13,697 bases of DNA from NCBI GenBank assembly GCA_009885515.1, contig VFKO01000206.1, positions 1 through 13,697 of the forward strand, read 5' to 3'. Shown here piece by piece: positions 1-6,728 of this stretch. The notes below the pieces were generated by a model that searched no databases, had not been told where the DNA came from, and saw nothing but the letters and a program-made list of their open reading frames with translations. Position 1 is the stretch's first letter. Every line of letters starts with the position of its first letter. A program made the position numbers and the translations under genes. Source of the stretch: Rhodobiaceae bacterium. Its GTDB lineage: Bacteria > Pseudomonadota > Alphaproteobacteria > Micropepsales > Micropepsaceae.

Positions 1-1
1 C

Positions 2-469
2 CACGCCAAAGCGGCTTCGCGCAAAGTCGCCTTCACCCTGTCCGACTCGTTTTGCGTCGGCCGTTGGCGGGCTGAATTCAAAGAATTGCTCGCCAGGGAC
101 ATCGACATACTTTTCGCCAATGAAGATGAATCCAAAGCCCTTTTCGAAACCGGGCAGTTCGACGAAGCCTTTCAGGCCATCCGCAAATGGGGCAAAACAG
201 CGGCGATTACGCGTTCCGCGCTGGGCTCAGTCGTTGTGGAAGAGGGGCGTGTCCACCTGCTGAGCGCTGAGCCTGTCAGACATGTCGTTGACACCACAGG
301 TGCGGGCGACCAATACGCCGCTGGATTTTTATTCGGCTATGCCCGGGGTCTGCCACTCAATATTTGCGGGCGCTTGGGGGGGCTCGCCGCCGCCGAAGTC
401 ATCTCTCATGTTGGGCCGCGCCCTCACCTGTCTCTAAAAACTCTCGCCGCAGATGCGGGACTGATTTAG
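2..469 (+). CDS. PfkB-family carbohydrate/adenosine kinase, 3' part (5' end outside window)
   Basis: The frame is open from base 2 to a TAG stop, giving the last 155 residues of a kinase that begins before the window. The visible part holds KVAFTLSDSFCV, then DILFANEDE, and near the C-terminus the PfkB signature DTTGAGDQYAAGFLFG; in this family the Asp of GAGD is the catalytic base that activates the substrate hydroxyl. The DSFCV and ILFANEDE segments resemble alphaproteobacterial proteins annotated as adenosine kinase (ATP + adenosine to AMP + ADP). Adenosine specificity cannot be shown here, because most of the substrate-lid region lies outside the window; ribokinase-like sugar kinases are the alternative. 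A TTG at base 86 is in frame but is not the true start, since family-like sequence continues upstream of it. The stop overlaps the hisE stop on the opposite strand by four bases. Confidence 0.85.
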   Translation, partial: HAKAASRKVAFTLSDSFCVGRWRAEFKELLARDIDILFANEDESKALFETGQFDEAFQAIRKWGKTAAITRSALGSVVVEEGRVHLLSAEPVRHVVDTTGAGDQYAAGFLFGYARGLPLNICGRLGGLAAAEVISHVGPRPHLSLKTLAADAGLI

Positions 470-795
470 CGGGCGTTTCCCTTTCGGGCAGCCTTGCTAT
501 CCAAACCAGAGCGGTCCTCGCGGGCTTTTAACTCAGCATACACGTCGGCCGGGTCCACCCCGCTTGCGACCCAAAGCACGCACAGATGATAGAGCAAATC
601 TGCGGACTCTTCGACGCGTGCTCTAGGATCGTTTCCAAGCGCGGCGATGGCCACTTCGACACCTTCTTCCCCCACTTTCTTGGCGCATTTGGCGATGCCC
701 TCATTGAGTAATTTCGCTGTATAAGATTTCGCCGGATCTGCCGTCTGCCGCATCTGTATTTGATTGAAAAGTCTATCGATAGCATGCTCGCTCAT
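466..795 (-). CDS. hisE: Phosphoribosyl-ATP pyrophosphatase HisE
   Basis: HisE catalyses the second step of histidine synthesis in the cytoplasm: phosphoribosyl-ATP is hydrolysed to phosphoribosyl-AMP and pyrophosphate. The 109-residue protein is a typical stand-alone HisE, not fused to HisI. It carries the MazG/HisE all-alpha motif: KKVGEEGVEVAIAA at about residues 39-52 gives EExxE (E43, E44, E47), and VEESADLLYHL at 61-71 gives ExxD (E63, D66), the Mg-binding acidic set of the family. The ATG start at 795 is followed by a conventional N-terminus; the upstream ribosome site is weak (GGCGG region). No other his gene is visible next to it, so here it is separated from any his operon, unless the short upstream ORF at 799-912 belongs with it. 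It converges on the kinase gene with overlapping stops, leaving no room for a terminator between them. Confidence 0.93.
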   Translation of the reverse strand: MSEHAIDRLFNQIQMRQTADPAKSYTAKLLNEGIAKCAKKVGEEGVEVAIAALGNDPRARVEESADLLYHLCVLWVASGVDPADVYAELKAREDRSGLDSKAARKGNAR

Positions 796-798
796 ACA

Positions 799-912
799 TC
801 AATCCGCCTGCAAGGCCAGAGAATCAGCCCGAAATTCAGCGTACCAAGCCGCAACCTGTTGTGGCAAAGCCTGAAAAACCAAGCTAATCAGCACCAAGCC
901 GGTATTTGACAT
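799..912 (-). CDS. Candidate 37-codon leader ORF upstream of hisE
   Basis: This short frame starts with MSNTGLVLISLVFQALPQQ and ends AWYAEFRADSLALQAD. Its TGA lies three bases before the hisE ATG. Codons in the second half are rich in G-first codons (GTT, GCG, GCT, GAA, GAT), which looks coding-like, and the N-terminal half is hydrophobic. An in-frame ATG at 918 would add two residues. No good ribosome site is visible. The start zone coincides with the start of the oppositely oriented mini-ORF at 917, so both are unlikely to be real with independent promoters. It could be a small protein coupled to hisE, a decayed gene end, or chance. I do not recognise it. Confidence 0.22.
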   Translation of the reverse strand: MSNTGLVLISLVFQALPQQVAAWYAEFRADSLALQAD

Positions 913-916
913 TAAC

Positions 917-1042
917 ATGCACCATCACCAAGACCCAATGCGCAACTTCAATCTGCTGAATTTAGGGGTTTGGACGCGCGTCAGCCTTGCGGGCTGCATA
1001 CTTGCGCTGCTATGGCTCGCCACCCTCTGGGCCCTGTCATGA
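917..1042 (+). CDS. Small single-span membrane protein (41 aa) coupled to znuC
   Basis: This mini-ORF begins MHHHQDPMRNFNLLNLGVW, continues with one hydrophobic stretch (SLAGCILALLWLATLWALS, about residues 23-41), and stops at a TGA that overlaps the znuC ATG as ATGA (1039-1042). The next two junctions in the cluster (znuC-znuB, znuB-znuA) have the same ATGA overlap, which is the main argument that it is translated. It would be a single-helix inner-membrane protein with a short polar N-terminus carrying three consecutive His. A second ATG at 938 would remove the His run. The ribosome site is weak in either case. I do not recognise the family. Position suggests a small accessory subunit of the zinc importer, which is inference only. 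Confidence 0.5.
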   Translation: MHHHQDPMRNFNLLNLGVWTRVSLAGCILALLWLATLWALS

Positions 1043-1803
1043 ACGCAGCGACGGGCGGCCTGACACTCACCGACGTGATCGTGACCTATCGGCGAGTTCC
1101 GGCAGTGCATCACGTCACCGGAACATTTGCACCAGGGTCTCTAACGGCGCTTGCAGGCCCCAACGGCGCCGGCAAGAGTACATTGCTGAAAGCGCTGATG
1201 GGACTTGTGCCCATTAGTGATGGCACCATCCATCGCGGGCCCCTGTCGCCGCAGCAATTCGCCTACTTGCCGCAACAGCCGGAGATTGATCGCAGTTTCC
1301 CTCTTTCTGTTATCCAGACCGTCATGTTGGGCGCCTGGCCCCGGGCAGGTGCGTTGGGCGCCATCACTCCTGACGAACACCGTCGCGCTGCCGCGGCAGT
1401 CGCCAAAGTGGGCCTCACCGGATACGCCCAATCGTCGATCGCAAGCCTCTCTGTCGGACAATGGCATCGCGTTCTGTTTGCACGATTGATTGTCCAGGAC
1501 GCGCAAATAATTCTATTGGACGAACCCTTTGCAGCCGTGGACGAACGCACAACCGCCGACTTGATGACACTGGTGAACGGTTGGCACGCAGAAGGGCGCA
1601 CTGTCATTGCCGTATTGCATGACCTCAATTTCGTACGTCAACACTTCCCGCAAACCCTGCTCATCGCCCGCGAAGTCGTAGCCTGGGCGCCAACAGGAGA
1701 CGCATTGTCTTCCAAGAATTTGGATCGCGCGCGAACCATGACAGATCGCTGGGCACGCGAACCTGCACCTGCAGGGCATCTCCATCACCAGGGCGCGCCA
1801 TGA
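1039..1803 (+). CDS. znuC: Zinc ABC transporter ATP-binding protein (ZnuC/AztA type)
   Basis: This is the cytoplasmic ATPase that drives metal import through the adjacent permease. From the ATG at 1039 it is 254 residues. Walker A is GPNGAGKST (40-48), the Q-loop lies in YLPQQPEID (77-84), Walker B is IILLDEP (157-163) and the H-loop is VLHD (His194). The signature is LSVGQWHRVLFAR (137-149), a variant of LSGGQ. The longer reading from a GTG or other start upstream is unlikely: MNAATGGLTLTDVIVTYRR is a standard ABC N-terminus and the ATG overlaps the preceding mini-ORF stop. The C-terminus is Ala/Pro/His-rich (GHLHHQGAP), a possible minor metal-binding tail. The stop overlaps the znuB ATG. 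Cluster A-I systems of this type move Zn or Mn; the neighbours favour Zn. The ATPase-permease-SBP order also fits the name AztA. Confidence 0.92.
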   Translation: MNAATGGLTLTDVIVTYRRVPAVHHVTGTFAPGSLTALAGPNGAGKSTLLKALMGLVPISDGTIHRGPLSPQQFAYLPQQPEIDRSFPLSVIQTVMLGAWPRAGALGAITPDEHRRAAAAVAKVGLTGYAQSSIASLSVGQWHRVLFARLIVQDAQIILLDEPFAAVDERTTADLMTLVNGWHAEGRTVIAVLHDLNFVRQHFPQTLLIAREVVAWAPTGDALSSKNLDRARTMTDRWAREPAPAGHLHHQGAP

Positions 1804-2693
1804 CCGGTCTCTACGAATTTGTTGCCGCGCCATTTGTTGATTTCGAATTTATGCGCCGCGCGCTCGTCGCGTGCATAGCGCTTGGAATAGGCGCAGGTCC
1901 GATCGGCGTATTCCTCGTGCTGCGCCGCATGAGTCTGATGGGTGATGCGATCGGACACGCCGTTCTGCCAGGCGTCGCCGTTGGGTTTATGTTGTCCGGA
2001 CTGTCGCTGTTGGCAATGACTTTGGGCGGGGTCGTTGCAGGCTTGGCTGTTGCACTTTTGTCTGGTGTAACCTCGCGAGCTACAGGCATGAAAGAAGACG
2101 CTAGCCTGGCGGGGTTCTATCTAACCAGTTTGGCGCTGGGCGTGTTGCTCGTATCGCTCCGCGGTTCATCGATTGATTTGTTGCACATCCTTTTCGGTTC
2201 AATCCTTGCGGTCGACGATCAAGGCTTGATCGTAGTGGTCGGCGTGGCCACATTCAGTACACTCACGGTTAGCGTAATTTTTCGTCCGTTGGTCATTGAG
2301 TGTTTCGATCCGGTTTTTGCCCGCAGCGTTGGCGCTGGTGGCGCCTGGGTACACGCAATTTTCCTGGGCCTCGTCGTGCTCAATCTGGTCGCAGCATTTC
2401 AGGCGTTGGGGACATTGATGGCCGTGGGCCTTATGATGTTGCCCGCGCTCGCGGCGCGCTTCTGGTCGGATGACATATCGCATATCGTTCTGATCGCCGC
2501 TGGGTTTGCGATGTTGTCAAGCTTTGCCGGGCTTCTGATTTCCTATCATGTAGAGGTGGCTTCCGGCCCTGCCATAGTGTTGACGGCTTCTGCCCTCTAC
2601 CTTGCGTCGATCATTGTGGGTTCGCGCTCCGGACTTATAGTCCGCTGGCTGCGTCGGCCTCACTATCATGAACCCGAGGAGGCACGGCGATGA
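1800..2693 (+). CDS. znuB: Zinc ABC transporter permease (ABC-3 family, ZnuB/AztB type)
   Basis: This is the 297-residue inner-membrane permease that forms the metal channel with the ATPase. It is strongly hydrophobic, with roughly eight membrane segments. ABC-3 family landmarks are visible: LRRMSLMGDAIGHAVLPGVA near residues 40-60, the EAA-like coupling segment around GTLMAVGLMMLPALAARFW (about 202-220), and SYHVEVASGPAIVL (about 248-261). The C-terminal tail is cytoplasmic and basic/acidic (RPHYHEPEEARR). Start and stop both lie in ATGA overlaps, with znuC upstream and znuA downstream, so the three are very likely translated in a coupled way. Metal choice cannot be read from the permease alone; zinc is inferred from the binding protein and the GTPase. 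Confidence 0.93.
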   Translation: MTGLYEFVAAPFVDFEFMRRALVACIALGIGAGPIGVFLVLRRMSLMGDAIGHAVLPGVAVGFMLSGLSLLAMTLGGVVAGLAVALLSGVTSRATGMKEDASLAGFYLTSLALGVLLVSLRGSSIDLLHILFGSILAVDDQGLIVVVGVATFSTLTVSVIFRPLVIECFDPVFARSVGAGGAWVHAIFLGLVVLNLVAAFQALGTLMAVGLMMLPALAARFWSDDISHIVLIAAGFAMLSSFAGLLISYHVEVASGPAIVLTASALYLASIIVGSRSGLIVRWLRRPHYHEPEEARR

Positions 2694-3556
2694 TCCTACG
2701 TCTTGTTCTGGGCTGGGCGGCCTTGATGGCCATTATGGTTGCACCGGCCAACGCGGAAAAGCTGAGGGTGGTCGCGAGTTTCTCCATACTTGGCGACATG
2801 GTAGCCCGCGTTGCGGGGGAAAGGATCGAGCTAACAGTTTTGGTCGGGCCGGACGCTGATGCCCATGTTTTTCAGCCCTCGCCGATGCAGGCTCGGGCTG
2901 TAGCAAAGGCACGATTATTCATAACAAATGGCTTAGGCTTCGATGCTTGGTCGACCCGTCTCATGAACTCAACAGGATCGCGGGCAAAGCTGGTTGTCGC
3001 CGCACCAATGAATTTGCCCGAGCCGCACAATCCCCACGCTTGGCAAGATGTTCGTATCGCAATTTCCTACGTCGAAAATGTAACAGGGGCCTTGACGAGC
3101 GCCGATCAGGTAAACGCTTCGTTCTACGAACGGAACTCCGCCGCGTACATTCAAGAACTGCGAGCCCTCGACGAGGCGATGCGTTTAGCGTTCGCGAAAA
3201 TTCCGCAAGACCGCCGTCGCGTAGTTACGACCCATAACGCGTTCGGTTTTCTCGGTTCCGCTTATGACATTCAATTCTTGGCACCTCTCGGCATCTCCAC
3301 CGAAAATCAAGCATCCGCCAAAGGCGTCGCAATTTTAATATCCCAAATAAGACGTGAGAAACTCAGCGCCATATTCGTGGAAAACATTTCTGACGTTCGT
3401 CTAATCCGCCAAATAGCGCGCGAAACCGGGTTCTCGATCGGTGGCAAACTCTATTCCGACGCGCTATCTAAAGCAGACGGTCCAGCGCCCACCTATATCG
3501 CAATGATGCGCCACAACGCAAAACTCTTGACGGCAGCGATGGCGAAAGGTTCATGA
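2690..3556 (+). CDS. znuA: Periplasmic zinc-binding protein (ZnuA/AztC type, cluster A-I SBP)
   Basis: This 288-residue protein captures metal in the periplasm and hands it to ZnuB. An N-terminal signal peptide (LVLGWAALMAIMVAPANA) has a likely cleavage after residue 22, before EKLRVV. Candidate ligands are His59 (DADAHVFQPSP), His116 (NPHAWQDV), His182 (THNAFGFLG) and Asp257 (LYSDALS). Three His point to zinc; Mn-binding relatives usually have Glu at the third site. Three His plus Asp is the set described for AztC of Paracoccus. The His/Asp-rich loop of enterobacterial ZnuA, normally between the first and second His, is absent: only PMNLPEPHNPH lies there. The ATG overlaps the znuB stop. A 22-base gap with a good ribosome site separates it from the GTPase gene. 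Manganese cannot be fully excluded. Confidence 0.92.
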   Translation: MILRLVLGWAALMAIMVAPANAEKLRVVASFSILGDMVARVAGERIELTVLVGPDADAHVFQPSPMQARAVAKARLFITNGLGFDAWSTRLMNSTGSRAKLVVAAPMNLPEPHNPHAWQDVRIAISYVENVTGALTSADQVNASFYERNSAAYIQELRALDEAMRLAFAKIPQDRRRVVTTHNAFGFLGSAYDIQFLAPLGISTENQASAKGVAILISQIRREKLSAIFVENISDVRLIRQIARETGFSIGGKLYSDALSKADGPAPTYIAMMRHNAKLLTAAMAKGS

Positions 3557-3568
3557 GCGCCTGGAATC

Positions 3569-3574
3569 GGAGAG
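3569..3574 (+). promoter_or_regulatory. Ribosome binding site of the COG0523 GTPase gene
   Basis: GGAGAG ends four bases before the ATG at 3579. It is the clearest Shine-Dalgarno sequence in the metal cluster, where most other starts depend on ATGA overlaps, and it fixes the start of the GTPase gene. It suggests the GTPase can be translated independently of znuA. Confidence 0.75.
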
Positions 3575-3578
3575 TCGA

Positions 3579-4541
3579 ATGTCGCAAGTGCCAGTCACTG
3601 TTCTTACCGGTTATTTGGGGGCCGGGAAAACCACGCTGCTCAACCGGATTCTAACGGAAAATCACGGCAAACGGTATGCTGTGATCGTCAACGAGTTTGG
3701 CGAAATCGGAATCGACAATGATCTCGTCGTTGACACCGACGAAGAAGTCTTCGAAATGAACAACGGCTGTATCTGTTGCACCGTGCGTGGCGACCTGATC
3801 CGCATCTTGGGCGGGCTCATGAAGCGAAGAGAAAAATTTGATGCTATCCTCATTGAAACAACAGGACTGGCCGACCCATCGCCTGTCGTGCAGACATTTT
3901 TTGTTGACGAAGATGTGAAAGAGAAAACCAGGCTCGATTCCATCACCACCGTCGTTGACGCCAAACACATTGCGCAACGCCTGAGAGAGTCTAACGAGGC
4001 TGTCGAACAAATCGCCTTCGCAGACCAAATTCTGTTAAACAAAACCGATCTCGTCACGGCCGAAGAACTCGCCAATGTTGAAAAGATCATACGGTCGCTA
4101 AATCCGCTGGCCCCTATCCACCGGACCGAGCGATGCTCAATCGAGCTTGATAAAGTGCTGGGTCGAAAGGCATTCGATCTCGCTCACGCACTTGAACTAA
4201 AGCCCCATCTTCTCGACGGTGACGAGCATGATCATGAACACGAAAGTGGCATTGTAAGTGTTTCGCTTTCGTCGGCAATGCCGCTTGATGGAGACAAAGT
4301 CACGGCGTGGCTCAGAAGTCTTCTAACCGAGCGCGGTCAAAATATTCTGCGCACCAAAGGCATACTTGATGTCAAAAACCGGGACGAGCGCCTGGTCTTC
4401 CAGGCTGTGCACATGGTGATGGAAGGCGACTTTCAGTCGGCCTGGAAACCCGATGAAAAGCGCTACAGCCGAATCGTTTTTATTGGCCGCGACCTGGATG
4501 AAGCTGAATTGCAGCGTGGCTTCTCCGCCTGTGTCGCCTAA
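3579..4541 (+). CDS. COG0523 / CobW-family GTPase, probable zinc metallochaperone
   Basis: This 320-residue cytoplasmic G3E GTPase probably delivers zinc to client enzymes. Walker A is GYLGAGKTT (11-19), followed by NEFGEIGID (38-46), the CxCC metal motif in NNGCICCTVRGD (Cys64, Cys66, Cys67), the switch-II-like ETTGLADPSPV (93-103) and the guanine motif NKTD (154-157). A short His/acid segment, DGDEHDHEHE (213-222), separates the G domain from the C-terminal CobW_C domain (about 225-317), which ends with WKPDEKRYSRIVFIG. Relatives include YjiA, ZigA and ZNG1. In the family, GCICC binds zinc and links it to GTP hydrolysis. Its place directly after the zinc importer argues for zinc rather than cobalt (CobW) or nitrile hydratase metal insertion. 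The client protein is unknown. Confidence 0.9.
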   Translation: MSQVPVTVLTGYLGAGKTTLLNRILTENHGKRYAVIVNEFGEIGIDNDLVVDTDEEVFEMNNGCICCTVRGDLIRILGGLMKRREKFDAILIETTGLADPSPVVQTFFVDEDVKEKTRLDSITTVVDAKHIAQRLRESNEAVEQIAFADQILLNKTDLVTAEELANVEKIIRSLNPLAPIHRTERCSIELDKVLGRKAFDLAHALELKPHLLDGDEHDHEHESGIVSVSLSSAMPLDGDKVTAWLRSLLTERGQNILRTKGILDVKNRDERLVFQAVHMVMEGDFQSAWKPDEKRYSRIVFIGRDLDEAELQRGFSACVA

Positions 4542-4547
4542 CCGACG

Positions 4548-5546
4548 ATGAGCGAACCACGCCTGACGAACGGTCGATCCTGGCGCTTTGACGCCCCGGT
4601 TGTTGCGTGTGCTTATGACATCAACGGCATCGGCGCATTCGCATTGGGCGATGGCACCTTGCGCGTGTTCGCCGCAGACCAGCCGCCAAAAACAATTAAC
4701 GTCCATCGAGGCGCAATATTGGCGTTGTCTGCCCATCCCGAAGGCGGATTTCTAACCGGTGGCGATGACGGACGCCTGGTCCACACATCAGTGGGCGAGC
4801 CGCCTCGTGAGATTTACGTGCACAAAAGCCGCTGGATCGAGAATGTTGCCGTCAGCAGCGAAAGCGGCCTGATCGCGTGCACATCCGGAAAAACCGCAAT
4901 TATTTTTCAAGGGGATCAAGCCACAGAGTTCACGCACGCTACCACGGCGACCGGAATAGCGTTCGACCCAAACAAAGGCCGAAGACTTGCTGTATCCCAT
5001 TACAATGGTGCCTCACTGTGGTGGGCAAAGTCGGCCACGCACGAACCTAGGGTGCTCGGGTGGAAAGGTTCACACCTCTCGATCTCATGGAGTCCGGACG
5101 GCCGTTTTCTCATATCTTCGATGCAAGAAAACGCCCTGCACGGCTGGCGAGTGGAAGATGCTGCCGACATGCGCATGTCGGGTTATCCGGCCAAGGTAAA
5201 ATCACTGGCCTGGGACCGGCGCGGGCGCGCCTTGTTCACCAGCGGGTCGTCGCGCGTGGTCGGCTGGACCTTCACCGGCCGCAATGGCCCAATGGGCCGC
5301 GAGCCGGTAGAGATTGGTCCCGACCGTGATGGCATTGTCCAAGTGGTTGCCGCCCATCCCGAACTTGATTTGATCGCAGCCGGCACTAGCGATGGCGCAG
5401 TATGGTTTGAATGGATTGGCGAACCGGGTGCAAATTTCGCCATGCTCAATGGCGCCAAGATCACTACCCTCAATTTCTCGCCCGATGGCGCCCATTTGGC
5501 GATCGGCTCAGAAGACGGCTTCGCCGCACTTGTCCAAGCCGCTTAA
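4548..5546 (+). CDS. WD40-repeat beta-propeller protein of unknown function
   Basis: This 332-residue protein consists almost wholly of WD40-like repeats. I count eight units, at about residues 10-43, 48-84, 87-122, 126-163, 167-205, 208-246, 253-292 and 295-332, with typical turns such as ALGDGTLRVF, TGGDDGRLV, SWSPDGRFL and NFSPDGAHLAIGSEDG. There is no signal peptide or membrane segment, so it is probably cytoplasmic. It starts six bases after the GTPase stop without an evident ribosome site, implying coupled translation. The role is unknown: propellers usually act as scaffolds, and an interaction with the GTPase is inferred from position only. The periplasmic zinc chaperone AztD of some azt operons also has a propeller fold, but this protein lacks an export signal. 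The stop overlaps the dnaJ stop on the other strand. Confidence 0.85.
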   Translation: MSEPRLTNGRSWRFDAPVVACAYDINGIGAFALGDGTLRVFAADQPPKTINVHRGAILALSAHPEGGFLTGGDDGRLVHTSVGEPPREIYVHKSRWIENVAVSSESGLIACTSGKTAIIFQGDQATEFTHATTATGIAFDPNKGRRLAVSHYNGASLWWAKSATHEPRVLGWKGSHLSISWSPDGRFLISSMQENALHGWRVEDAADMRMSGYPAKVKSLAWDRRGRALFTSGSSRVVGWTFTGRNGPMGREPVEIGPDRDGIVQVVAAHPELDLIAAGTSDGAVWFEWIGEPGANFAMLNGAKITTLNFSPDGAHLAIGSEDGFAALVQAA

Positions 5547-6688
5547 TCTTTTGAGTCGTTGAAGAATTCTTTGACCCTTGCGAAAAAGCTAGTGGTCTCT
5601 GGCGAGTTTTTCTCACTGCCGGCCTTTTCGAACTCGCGCAACAACTCCTGTTGCTTCTTCGTCAAGCTCACCGGCGTTTCAACCATCACTTCCACGAACA
5701 AATCGCCGGCCGGACCCTGACCGCGCAACGGCGGCATTCCCTTGCCCCGCAGCCTGAACTGCTTGTTGGATTGTGTCCCTTCTGGGATGGAGATGCGAGC
5801 CCGCCCACCGCCAACGACCGGCACTTCGATATGCCCGCCAAGCGCTGCAGTTGTTAAACTGACGGGCACCTTGCACTGTAGATCGGCCTCGTTTCGCTTG
5901 AACAACGGGTGCAGCGCGACAGAGAGGAATATATAGAGGTCACCTTTCGGCCCTCCGCGAACTCCCGCTTCGCCTTCACTTGCCAGACGAATGCGGTTTC
6001 CATCATCAACGCCTTGCGGAATATTCACATTGAGCGTCCGCTCGCGTTGCACACGTCCTGAACCCGTGCATCCCCGGCAGGGGTTTTTAACAATCCGCCC
6101 AAGACCTTGGCACGATGGGCATGTGCGCTCGATGGTGAAAAATCCCTGCTGCGCGCGCACCTTTCCAATGCCGGAACACGTCGGGCACGTCTGTGGCTTT
6201 GAGCCGGTCTCGGCGCCCGTTCCGCTGCAGGCTTCACATGCGACCGATCCAGGGATCCGGATGGTTGCCGTTTTGCCAGTGAACGCATCTTCGAGACTGA
6301 TTTCCATATTATAGCGCAAATCAGAGCCACGCTGCGCACGATTGCCAGAGCCTCCGCCACCACGGCGCCCGCCCATAAATTCGCCGAACAGATCATCAAA
6401 CACATCGGTGAACGACGTCGAGAAATCGTTCCCGTGTCCACCACCGCGTCCGCCGCCCGGCCCTTCAAAAGCACCGTGGCCAAACTGATCATAAGCTGCA
6501 CGTTTCTGGTCGTCTTTTAAGACGTCATAGGCTTCGTTCAGCTCTTTAAAATTGTGGTCAGCCTTTGAGTCTCCCGGGTTTCGATCAGGATGAAGCTCTT
6601 TGGCTTTCTTGCGAAACGCCGACTTGAGTTCGTCAGCCGTCGCGCGCCGCTGAACGCCAAGGATTTCGTAAAAATCGCGTTTGGACAT
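5543..6688 (-). CDS. dnaJ: Co-chaperone DnaJ (Hsp40, type I)
   Basis: DnaJ delivers unfolded clients to DnaK and stimulates its ATPase. The 381-residue protein has the complete type I order: J domain (4-70) with HPD at 33-35; Gly/Phe-rich linker (about 71-120, several GGG runs); four zinc-finger repeats CEACSGTG (Cys151/154), CPTCSGIG (168/171), CPSCQGLG (190/193) and CRGCTGSG (204/207); then the C-terminal substrate and dimer domains. I chose the ATG at 6688 (MSKRDFYEILGV), which matches the family N-terminus and has a GAGCGG site five bases upstream; a GTG at 6706 would add six unusual residues. It lies 40 bases after dnaK with no terminator between them, so dnaK-dnaJ is one operon. Its stop shares TTAA with the convergent WD40 gene. 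Confidence 0.97.
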   Translation of the reverse strand: MSKRDFYEILGVQRRATADELKSAFRKKAKELHPDRNPGDSKADHNFKELNEAYDVLKDDQKRAAYDQFGHGAFEGPGGGRGGGHGNDFSTSFTDVFDDLFGEFMGGRRGGGGSGNRAQRGSDLRYNMEISLEDAFTGKTATIRIPGSVACEACSGTGAETGSKPQTCPTCSGIGKVRAQQGFFTIERTCPSCQGLGRIVKNPCRGCTGSGRVQRERTLNVNIPQGVDDGNRIRLASEGEAGVRGGPKGDLYIFLSVALHPLFKRNEADLQCKVPVSLTTAALGGHIEVPVVGGGRARISIPEGTQSNKQFRLRGKGMPPLRGQGPAGDLFVEVMVETPVSLTKKQQELLREFEKAGSEKNSPETTSFFARVKEFFNDSKD

Positions 6689-6728
6689 GAATACCGCTCG
6701 GCGCACCCGTAACTAACATGAGAAGGGG

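Noticed and set aside
86..469. A complete 127-residue kinase-like protein starting at TTG 86
   Set aside because: The same frame is open back to base 2 and encodes family-like sequence there (KVAFTLSDSFCV), so this is the tail of a longer gene.
859..888. A sigma-70 promoter for the zinc cluster (TTGTGG, 18 bases, GCTAAT)
   Set aside because: Only three of six -35 and four of six -10 positions match. A separate TTGACA at 906-911 has no acceptable -10 at 16-18 bases.
796..940. A Zur operator upstream of the zinc cluster
   Set aside because: Only a loose half-site (ATGTTA on the minus strand near 913-918) is visible; the mirrored half is missing, so no palindromic Zur box can be claimed.
6025..6501. 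A 158-codon open frame inside dnaJ on the same strand, and many similar long frames inside dnaK, rph and hemW
   Set aside because: These lie fully within strongly conserved genes, have low-complexity or Arg/Ser-rich translations, and match no family; they are by-products of GC-rich codon use.
6689..6728. Terminator between dnaK and dnaJ
   Set aside because: The 40-base gap contains no stem followed by a T-run on the minus strand; the genes look cotranscribed.
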